Source of the DNA: Clostridia bacterium
GTDB lineage: Bacteria > Aerophobota > Aerophobia > Aerophobales > AE-B3A
Length of the DNA: 6,852 nt
Direction: 5' to 3'
NCBI GenBank assembly: GCA_009618505.1
Contig: WJOQ01000332.1
Span: 1 to 6,852, forward strand
The notes below the pieces were generated by a model. That model ran no database searches and was not told the origin of the DNA. It was given only the letters and a program-made list of their open reading frames with translations. Positions 1-5,724 of the stretch are shown here, in pieces (the first letter of the stretch is position 1; the number at the start of each line of letters is the position of its first letter). Position numbers and translations under genes: made by a program.

Positions 1-50
1 TAAGGAGAGAAAAATTAAGTTAGATCTCTTCCCCCAAAAAGGTAAATTTC

Positions 51-100
51 AAAGGATAGGTAATGCTTTTATGCGTTGCCTATCCTTTTTTTATTTATTT
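51..100 (+). terminator. Rho-independent terminator of an upstream transcript
   Basis: AAAGGATAGGTAATGC (51-66) pairs over all 16 positions with GCGTTGCCTATCCTTT (73-88), including two G-U pairs, around a six-base TTTTAT loop. The 3' arm runs into a T tract at 86-92 followed by further T-rich sequence to 100. This is the classic plus-strand intrinsic terminator shape. It precedes the leader of the binding-protein gene, so it most likely ends a gene lying left of the window and insulates the cluster that follows. The 50 bases before it contain no gene I can support. Confidence 0.88.
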
Positions 101-102
101 GT

Positions 103-211
103 AAAGGAGCCTGTGGGAATATCAGGGAGAATACTATCCTACGTGGGCGAACAATTCCGTACCCTGACGGTCTGGTCCGCAGGCTCCTTTGGCAAAGCTC
201 CGATACGGAGC
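103..211 (+). promoter_or_regulatory. Candidate structured 5' leader (three-way junction plus hairpin)
   Basis: AAAGGAGCCTG (103-113) and CAGGCTCCTTT (180-190) form a perfect 11-bp closing stem. Inside it, TCAGGG (122-127) pairs with CCCTGA (162-167), and TACG (140-143) pairs with CGTA (158-161). CGG (168-170) pairs with CCG (177-179). The helices abut at 161/162, 167/168 and 179/180, which gives a compact three-way junction. A separate hairpin GCTCCG-ATA-CGGAGC follows at 197-211. GCTCC at 183-187 and at 197-201 could compete for GGAGC at 107-111, so two folds are possible. The region is non-coding, follows a terminator and precedes a transporter operon, so a cis-acting RNA is plausible. I do not recognise a known riboswitch class. 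A small palindromic mobile element is an alternative, although no target duplication is visible. Confidence 0.4.
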
Positions 212-231
212 ATAAACGTAACTCCTGATTA

Positions 232-292
232 TCAAAGAAAAATCTCAGTAGCGGAAAGAGAGGTGGTGATACTATTTAGCTACATTCTTTGA
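232..292 (+). repeat. Second inverted repeat in the leader
   Basis: TCAAAGAA (232-239) is perfectly complementary to TTCTTTGA (285-292). Inside it, GTAGC (248-252) pairs with GCTAC (279-283), leaving an eight-base bulge on the left side and one base on the right. In a competing pairing, AATCTC (241-246) matches GAGATT (299-304). No T tract follows, so it is not a terminator. It lies about 45 bases upstream of the ribosome binding site of the binding-protein gene and may be part of the same leader RNA as the structure at 103-211. Its function is unknown. Confidence 0.3.
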
Positions 293-349
293 AATTGGGA
301 GATTATATAAAAGATTGAAGACAAAAAAAATTAAGTTAAGGAGATAAAA

Positions 350-2287
350 ATGATACGAAAGTTAGTAGTAGCGTTGCTGATTGGGGTGCTCTGTCTATTA
401 GGAGCAACTTCCGCATTGGCAGTGACATACGACGAGGCTCCTATGCTCAGGACAATGGTAGCCGCAGGAGAACTTCCACCTGTAGAGGAGAGACTACCTG
501 AAGAACCTGCGGTAATGGAACCGGCAAAGGAAATTGGCCAGTATGGTGGAACTCTACGCGTTCTTGCCCTGGATGTTTGGGCATGGAATGACATGGGAGA
601 AGTAGCAACACGTGGTGAGACACTGCTGCGGGTTGCTGAGGATGGCGTAACTCTAGAAGGTGATTTGGCTAAAGGGTACAAACTATCAGATGATGGAAAG
701 ACCTTTACACTCTATCTCAGAGAAGGAGCGAAATGGTCAGATGGAGCTCCCTTTACTGTAGACGATCTTTTGTTTGCGTTTTATGACATGCACTGGAACC
801 CACAAGTACCATACACAATAGGTTTTCTCACTAGCGCTTTGACGGAAGTAAAGAAAATCGATGACTACACAGTGCGTTTTGAGATGAGTAGTCCTTGTCC
901 AGTAATGGCATATCAGTTAGTAATGTCTGGGGGTCATAAGTACTTTAAACCTAAACACTATTTGAAAAGATGGCACATAGACTATAATCCCGAGGCAGAG
1001 GAATTAGCGAAAGAAGAAGGTTATGAGAATTGGTGGAAATGCTTGATGTATCATGCTAGCTACTCTGCTTTCGATGAAAGTGGTATAAATATGCCTACCC
1101 TGCAACCTTGGATTGTTGAAACAATAACCACTACCAATAAGTTGCACGTGCGCAATCCCTATTACTGGAAGGTGGATACAGCTGGAAACCAACTCCCCTA
1201 CATTGACAAGATAATGCAAACCGTAGTTGGTATAGAAGTCTATCAGATGAAAGTAATAAGTGGGGAAGCTGATGTCGCCTATTTTCAAACAAGTGTGGAG
1301 AACTATCCTCTGTACAAGGAGAATGAAGAGGCAGGAGGCTACACAGTTGGACTGATCCCAGGAGTATATGGGGCAAATATATTTTTTGCCGTCAATGTAA
1401 ATAATCCGAATCCTGTCAAGCGTGACCTCTATCGGGATGTGAGATTTCGCCGAGCTTTGTCATTGGCCATCAACCGTGAGGAACTTAATGAAGTTTGCTA
1501 CTTTGGCCTTGGTACGCCTCGTCAGGCTACAGTTCTTCCTTCTTGCAGTTACTACAAAAAGGAGTGGGGAGAAGCTTATGCTCAATATGAACCAGATACG
1601 GCTAACCGTATTTTAGACGAGATAGGTTTGACTGAACGAGATCAGGAAGGTTTTCGTCTGGGTCCAGATGGAAAGCCCTTTCTATTAACACTTGAATATG
1701 TACCGGGGAGTGAGCTAATATTCTCGTCTGCTTTCATAGAATTGACGAAAGAATACTGGCAGAAAGCAGGACTCAAGGTAGGAATTAAACCCATGGACGG
1801 AAGTCTTTTTTGGGAACGTGTGGATGCTCAGGAGATTGATGTTATCCCGTGGGCGCTGGATACTAGTCTAGAATTGACTAACTATATGGTAGGTCCCTGT
1901 TATTGGACTGGAGGTGACAACTATTATGCCGGTGCCTGGCAAAAGTGGTTAGACGCAAAAGAAGCTATTGAAAGAGGAACAAGCACTTTGAGCGACTACG
2001 AAGGAAAGCTCCCTGGTGAAGAACCACCGGAAGAAATCAAACAGGTCTACAAATGGGCAAAGATGAGAGAGCAGACTAGGTTAGGTTCAAAAGAATATGT
2101 GGATCTTAGCCAAAAGATATTTGATTTCTTTGCAGAAGAGGTGTATATGATTGGAACTGTGGGAATGCTTCCTAGAGTTTTTATAGCCAATAAGAACATA
2201 GGAAATATCCCTGAAAACTATCCTCCAGGAAAAGCTACTTACGTTGGTGAACTAAACTATTATGGACAACAACTTTTCTTTAGGTAG
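350..2287 (+). CDS. Periplasmic solute-binding protein, family 5 (peptide/sugar type)
   Basis: This is the extracytoplasmic receptor of an ABC importer (SBP_bac_5, the DppA/OppA superfamily), 645 residues. Residues 1-24 form a type I signal peptide: I2-R-K charge, hydrophobic 5-17, predicted cleavage after T-S-A-L-A24. Cys15 is not in a lipobox, so the mature protein should be soluble in the periplasm. The family fold begins around Q-Y-G-G-T-L-R (64-70). The signature L-R-E-G-A-K-W-S-D-G (123-132) with F-T-V-D-D follows, then D-T-A-G-N-Q-L-P-Y-I-D (276-286), then R-F-R-R-A-L-S-L-A-I-N (365-375). It is longer than classical DppA (about 500-540). The proline-rich segment before residue 64 and the N-Q-L-P-Y-I-D motif mark a long subfamily whose ligands are mostly unproven. 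AAGGAGA (338-344), five bases before ATG, supports the start. The gene ends with tandem in-frame TAG-TGA stops. The dehydrogenase neighbours suggest a carbohydrate-like ligand, but this is inference. Confidence 0.93.
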   Translation: MIRKLVVALLIGVLCLLGATSALAVTYDEAPMLRTMVAAGELPPVEERLPEEPAVMEPAKEIGQYGGTLRVLALDVWAWNDMGEVATRGETLLRVAEDGVTLEGDLAKGYKLSDDGKTFTLYLREGAKWSDGAPFTVDDLLFAFYDMHWNPQVPYTIGFLTSALTEVKKIDDYTVRFEMSSPCPVMAYQLVMSGGHKYFKPKHYLKRWHIDYNPEAEELAKEEGYENWWKCLMYHASYSAFDESGINMPTLQPWIVETITTTNKLHVRNPYYWKVDTAGNQLPYIDKIMQTVVGIEVYQMKVISGEADVAYFQTSVENYPLYKENEEAGGYTVGLIPGVYGANIFFAVNVNNPNPVKRDLYRDVRFRRALSLAINREELNEVCYFGLGTPRQATVLPSCSYYKKEWGEAYAQYEPDTANRILDEIGLTERDQEGFRLGPDGKPFLLTLEYVPGSELIFSSAFIELTKEYWQKAGLKVGIKPMDGSLFWERVDAQEIDVIPWALDTSLELTNYMVGPCYWTGGDNYYAGAWQKWLDAKEAIERGTSTLSDYEGKLPGEEPPEEIKQVYKWAKMREQTRLGSKEYVDLSQKIFDFFAEEVYMIGTVGMLPRVFIANKNIGNIPENYPPGKATYVGELNYYGQQLFFR

Positions 2288-2338
2288 TGAGTAGTCCAAA
2301 TATAGAGCAGAAGTCAAAACTTGTCTCTGTTAACATCC

Positions 2339-2387
2339 GACTCGAGCTTGTGTCTTTGGCGCAGGCTCGGGTCAGACTTTATTTTTT
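2339..2387 (+). terminator. Hairpin with T-rich tail after the binding-protein gene
   Basis: GACTCGAGCTTGTGT (2339-2353) pairs over 15 positions with GCGCAGGCTCGGGTC (2359-2373), including four G-U pairs, around the loop CTTTG. TTTATTTTTT (2378-2387) follows after a four-base AGAC spacer. It can act as an intrinsic terminator or partial attenuator. It could also protect the 3' end of the receptor mRNA, which would keep the binding protein more abundant than the downstream membrane and enzyme genes, as in many importer operons. The spacer and the G-U pairs make incomplete termination likely. I see no clear promoter between this hairpin and the next gene. Confidence 0.72.
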
Positions 2388-2411
2388 ATCATCTATTAAG
2401 GAGAGTAAATT

Positions 2412-3458
2412 ATGTCAAAAGAAGTTGTAGCAATTGCTCCAGGACAAATAATTCTAAGGGAATATGAGGAAAAATTACCCGAGCTAAATCAGATATGTAT
2501 AAGAAGTGAGCTTTCAGCTGAGAAGCACGGTACTACTGTCACATTCTATAAAGGACTTGCCGTTCATAGCGAGAAAATATGGGATGATGAACTAGAGCTT
2601 TTTCTTCCTCAAAAAGGCGGAACCTCAATTTTTCCATTGCATTTAGGAAATATCACGGTTGGAACAGTGACAAAGATAGGTAAAGAGGTGGCTCGTTTTA
2701 AAGTGGGTGACAGAGTTTGGGGTTATCTGCCTATACGCAAAAACCATAGTATAGAAGAGGATAGAGTGTATCATGTTCCACCTGGTTTAAGGGATGAGCA
2801 AATCGTATGTATTGACCCTGCAGTTGTTGCCTTAATGTCAGTACGTGAAGCTCGCTTCAGCCTCGGAGACAAAGTATCAGTTTTTGGTTTAGGTGCTATA
2901 GGTTTGTTAATAGTACAAATGGCAAAGCTTTCTGGAGCTACATTCCTTGCAGGGATAGACCCGGTTTTAAGCAGAAGGAAATTAGCTAAAAAGTATGGAG
3001 CAAATCTTACCATAGATCCAACTACATCGGATGCTGGGTTGGAAATAAAATTAGCTACAGAGAAAAAAGGAGTTGACATAGCAATGGAGGTAAGTGGTTC
3101 ATACAAGGCTCTGCATCAGGCTATCAGAGGGACAAGATACGGCGGAACGATAGTTCCAGTTTCCTTTTATCATGGAAAGGCAAAGGACCTAAATTTAGGA
3201 GAAGAGTGGCATTTGAATCGTTATAGAATGGTCTCTGGAATTAGGGTAGAAAGCGAACCATATAGAGACCATCCTCGCTGGAACAGACAGCGTATATACA
3301 GAACAGTTATTCAACTTTTTCAGAAGAAGAGCCTCAATATAGACGACTTACTTCATACAGTAGATTTTGGTGATGTTCTTGAAGCTTACAGGACAATTGA
3401 TGAGCATCCTGATAGATGGATTAAGCTGGCAGTTAAATACAGAAGTGGAGAAGAATGA
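2412..3458 (+). CDS. Zinc-less medium-chain dehydrogenase/reductase (MDR)
   Basis: This 348-residue cytoplasmic oxidoreductase has the MDR (alcohol dehydrogenase-like) fold. The N-terminal GroES-like domain covers about 1-150, with G-D-R-V-W-G at 99-104. The Rossmann domain has V-F-G-L-G-A-I-G (157-164), and Asp183 at the end of the second strand suggests NAD rather than NADP. The region where zinc enzymes carry the catalytic Cys reads R-S-E-L-S-A-E-K-H-G-T (31-41), like the S-A-x-x-x-G-T-E group of atypical MDRs. There is no catalytic Cys-x-x-x-x-His pair, and the four-cysteine structural zinc lobe is missing around 105-120. The only cysteines are at 29 and 133. AAGGAG (2398-2403), eight bases before ATG, supports the start. 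The gene lies between the receptor and permease genes, so it probably oxidises or reduces a sugar- or polyol-like imported compound. The substrate is unknown. Sorbitol-dehydrogenase-type labels should be avoided, because those enzymes need zinc. Confidence 0.85.
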   Translation: MSKEVVAIAPGQIILREYEEKLPELNQICIRSELSAEKHGTTVTFYKGLAVHSEKIWDDELELFLPQKGGTSIFPLHLGNITVGTVTKIGKEVARFKVGDRVWGYLPIRKNHSIEEDRVYHVPPGLRDEQIVCIDPAVVALMSVREARFSLGDKVSVFGLGAIGLLIVQMAKLSGATFLAGIDPVLSRRKLAKKYGANLTIDPTTSDAGLEIKLATEKKGVDIAMEVSGSYKALHQAIRGTRYGGTIVPVSFYHGKAKDLNLGEEWHLNRYRMVSGIRVESEPYRDHPRWNRQRIYRTVIQLFQKKSLNIDDLLHTVDFGDVLEAYRTIDEHPDRWIKLAVKYRSGEE

Positions 3459-3604
3459 AGCTAGCAATACAAGAAAATTTGCTCAATTCTAAGGGAGGAG
3501 AAAGGGATGTTTTCTTATATTATCCGTCGATCTTTCTATATGATTATTATCCTGCTGATGGTATCAATTGTCGCATTCGTTATTATTCAGCTTCCTCCGG
3601 GTGA
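3455..3604 (+). other. Short ATGA-overlapping reading frame, possible gene remnant
   Basis: An ATG at 3455 overlaps the stop of the MDR gene (ATGA), with GGAG (3447-3450) four bases upstream. It opens a 49-codon frame ending with TGA at 3602-3604. Its first residues, M-K-L-A-I-Q-E-N-L-L, resemble from memory the start of AP-endonuclease-like sugar isomerases/epimerases (TIM barrel, PF01261), which are common partners of Gfo/Idh enzymes. After about codon 12 it runs over the ribosome binding site of the permease gene and then out of frame through the permease itself, so that part is not coding-like. It may be the stump of a deleted, formerly coupled gene, or it may be chance. A functional short peptide is unlikely. 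Confidence 0.25.
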
Positions 3605-4505
3605 CTATTTAACCTCTTTGGTACAGAGATTAAAAGCAAGTGGTGTGCAAGTTAGCCAAGAAGAAATACGGTCTTTGGAAAGACAATATGGCTTGAATTT
3701 ACCATTATACGTTCAGTATTTTAAGTGGATGTGGAACATGCTCCATGGAGATTTCGGTCAATCTTTCCAATGGAATGAACCAGTAAGCAAGTTAATTGGT
3801 GAGCGACTTCCCCTGACGATAACTATATCTATTTTAACTTTATTTTTTGTTTATGCTGTGTCTATACCTATAGGAATTTACTCAGCTACCCATCAGTATT
3901 CTATGGGCGATTATGGCTTTACTATATTTGGCTTTGCCGGTCTAGCCACTCCAAACTTTCTTCTTGCCTTAATTCTAATGTTTCTCTTCTACAAATATTT
4001 TGGTCTGAGTGCCGGTGGTCTTTTCTCCGTTGAATACCAATTAGCTCCCTGGAGTCTGGGTAAAATCGTAGATATGTTGAAGCATTTACCAATTCCCATA
4101 ATAGTTATTGGAACAGCTGGTACTGCCGGGCTCATTCGAGTTATGCGCGGCTGCCTATTGGATGAACTACGCAAACAATATGTCATCACTGCCCGAGCCA
4201 AGGGCGTTTCAGAAAGAGCTCTTTTGTTTAAATACCCGGTAAGGATAGCGATCAACCCCATCGTCAGTACCATTGGGTGGTTACTTCCTGCTATTGTCTC
4301 TGGAGAGACTATTACAGCTATTGTATTGAGTTTACCCACTACTGGACCTCTGCTTTTTGCGGCACTGATGGCTCAGGATATGTATTTAGCTGGAAGCACT
4401 ATCATGTTTTTAACCGTTCTAACCGTAATAGGAACCCTCGTTTCTGACATTTTGCTAGTCTGGATAGATCCCCGTATTAGATATGAGAAAAAAGGAGCAC
4501 AGTAG
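3507..4505 (+). CDS. ABC importer inner-membrane permease, DppB/OppB type
   Basis: This 332-residue integral membrane subunit forms one half of the translocation channel for the solute delivered by the family-5 receptor. A first membrane segment at about 11-29 is followed by an extracytoplasmic stretch with Y-G-L-N-L-P-L-Y-V-Q-Y (61-71) and G-D-F-G-Q-S (81-86), both typical of DppB-type permeases. Further hydrophobic segments lie at about 104-124, 137-163, 196-212, 250-276 and 295-319. The ATPase-contacting EAA loop is at about 225-254, with T-A-R-A-K-G (228-233). The C-terminal D-P-R-I-R-Y is also typical. The length is normal for the family. GGGAGGAG (3493-3500), six bases before ATG, is a strong ribosome binding site. 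The gene lies 48 bases after the MDR stop and five bases before the next permease, so it belongs to the same operon. No defect is visible. Confidence 0.93.
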   Translation: MFSYIIRRSFYMIIILLMVSIVAFVIIQLPPGDYLTSLVQRLKASGVQVSQEEIRSLERQYGLNLPLYVQYFKWMWNMLHGDFGQSFQWNEPVSKLIGERLPLTITISILTLFFVYAVSIPIGIYSATHQYSMGDYGFTIFGFAGLATPNFLLALILMFLFYKYFGLSAGGLFSVEYQLAPWSLGKIVDMLKHLPIPIIVIGTAGTAGLIRVMRGCLLDELRKQYVITARAKGVSERALLFKYPVRIAINPIVSTIGWLLPAIVSGETITAIVLSLPTTGPLLFAALMAQDMYLAGSTIMFLTVLTVIGTLVSDILLVWIDPRIRYEKKGAQ

Positions 4506-4510
4506 CGAAT

Positions 4511-5614
4511 ATGGAGAAGGACGAGCACATCACTGAAGAAAGATACTACGTAGCCTCACAATGGCAGCTTATGTGGCGAAAGTTTATAAAGCATAAGTTG
4601 GCCCTCTTTGGGGGTAGTATATTGATTATTTTTTATGTTGTGGCCCTATTTTGTGAATTCTTTTCTCCCTATGATATCTACCAACGTTATCCAAAATACA
4701 TCTATTGCCCGCCTCAAAGAATTCGCTTCTTTGATGAAGAGGGGTTCCATTTTCGACCTTTTGTCTACGGATTGAAAGGTAGTCGTGATCCGGTAACTTT
4801 GCGTAGAAAATATACCATAGATAAAGCTAAGAAGTATCCTCTTTACTTCTTTGTTTGTGGTGATCAGTATAAACTGTGGAACTTATTCCCTAGTAATGTC
4901 CACTTCTTCGGGGTAAAGGGTAGTGTGTTGTTCTTGTTTGGAACCGACAAATTGGGTAGAGACCTGTTCTCTCGCAATCTTTTTGCTTCTCGTATTTCTC
5001 TATCTATAGGCTTGGTAGGGGTAAGCATTGCTTTTGTTTTAGGATGCGGTCTAGGAGGAATCTCTGGATATTACGGGGGAGCCTCTGATATGATTATTCA
5101 AAGACTTATAGAGTTTTTAATATGCATACCTACCATTCCCTTATGGATGGCTTTAAGTGCGGCTCTACCACCTGCTTGGCCACCAATTAAAGTTTACTTT
5201 GGTATTACGGTCATTCTTTCTATCATAGGCTGGTCTGGCTTAGCCCGGGTAGTGAGGGGGAAACTCTTAGAACTGAGAGAAGAAGATTTTGTTATGGCGG
5301 CCAAAATTAGCGGAAGCAACGAGCTACGTATCATCTCAAGGCACCTGCTTCCTTCTTTTTTAAGCTATCTCATAGTGAGTTTAACTTTGTCTATACCCTG
5401 GATGATCTTAGGCGAGACCTCCCTGAGTTTTCTTGGTCTGGGTATTCGTCCTCCGGCAGTGAGCTGGGGTGCACTTTTAAAGGATAGCCAAAACATAAGA
5501 ACCGTTGCTCAATCTCCTTGGCTTTTCATCCCTGGACTTTTTGTTATTGTTGTCGTATTAGCTTTCAATTTCGTGGGAGATGGCCTGCGTGATGCGGCTG
5601 ATCCATATAAATAG
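4511..5614 (+). CDS. ABC importer inner-membrane permease, DppC/OppC type
   Basis: This 367-residue second channel subunit pairs with the DppB-type permease just upstream. The cytoplasmic N-terminus (1-30) leads into a first membrane segment at about 31-51. Next comes an unusually long extracytoplasmic stretch (about 52-142) before F-G-T-D-K-L-G-R-D (143-151), the usual DppC motif. Further segments are at about 162-186, 200-220, 228-248, 284-302 and 338-356. The EAA loop is at about 260-289 (F-V-M-A-A-K-I-S-G-S), and the protein ends in G-D-G-L-R-D-A-A-D-P. Classical DppC is about 300 residues, and the extra length is the periplasmic insertion. This insertion goes with the long receptor subfamily. 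The five-base gap from the previous stop suggests coupled translation. AAGGAG (4492-4497) sits 13 bases from ATG, which is long for independent initiation. The ATPases that should engage the EAA loops are not in the window. Confidence 0.92.
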   Translation: MEKDEHITEERYYVASQWQLMWRKFIKHKLALFGGSILIIFYVVALFCEFFSPYDIYQRYPKYIYCPPQRIRFFDEEGFHFRPFVYGLKGSRDPVTLRRKYTIDKAKKYPLYFFVCGDQYKLWNLFPSNVHFFGVKGSVLFLFGTDKLGRDLFSRNLFASRISLSIGLVGVSIAFVLGCGLGGISGYYGGASDMIIQRLIEFLICIPTIPLWMALSAALPPAWPPIKVYFGITVILSIIGWSGLARVVRGKLLELREEDFVMAAKISGSNELRIISRHLLPSFLSYLIVSLTLSIPWMILGETSLSFLGLGIRPPAVSWGALLKDSQNIRTVAQSPWLFIPGLFVIVVVLAFNFVGDGLRDAADPYK

Positions 5615-5709
5615 GATAGAGAAGAGGGAAGTAGCATGAAACTCACTTGTTAGAAAGTTTTGATATTAAGAAGAAAAAAAAGAGTGTATGCAAGGATGGG
5701 AGCACTCAA

Positions 5710-5715
5710 AAGGAG
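5710..5715 (+). promoter_or_regulatory. Ribosome binding site that sets the Gfo/Idh start at 5725
   Basis: AAGGAG at 5710-5715 lies nine bases before ATG 5725. The frame remains open upstream to a TTG at 5647. That TTG lacks a good ribosome binding site at normal distance, and the 26 extra residues are lysine-rich and unlike the family. The Rossmann strand begins right after ATG 5725, so 5725 is the better start. Confidence 0.8.
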
Positions 5716-5724
5716 AAAGATAAA

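Noticed and set aside
103..190. A tRNA-like gene, suggested by GGAGCCT...AGGCTCC ends
   Set aside because: There is no T-arm GGTTC motif, no D-arm or anticodon stem at the right distances, and the 3' side before the closing stem does not fit tRNA on either strand.
103..190. MITE or insertion-sequence end pair from the 11-bp inverted repeats
   Set aside because: No flanking target duplication and no second copy in the window. The nested contiguous helices fit a folded RNA better, though the alternative is not excluded.
71..292. A 73-codon plus-strand reading frame in the leader
   Set aside because: It starts inside the loop of the terminator hairpin, has no ribosome binding site, and crosses most of the leader's inverted repeats. 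The residues show no recognisable family.
289..311. Sigma-70 promoter from TTGAAA (289-294) and TATAAA (306-311)
   Set aside because: The spacer is only 11 bases. Shifting to a proper spacer leaves no acceptable -35 box. A promoter must exist in or before the leader, but I cannot place it.
331..681. Minus-strand reading frames overlapping the binding-protein, MDR, permease and Gfo/Idh genes
   Set aside because: They are antisense shadows of strongly supported genes, with no ribosome binding sites, and their low-complexity or cysteine/histidine-rich translations match no family.
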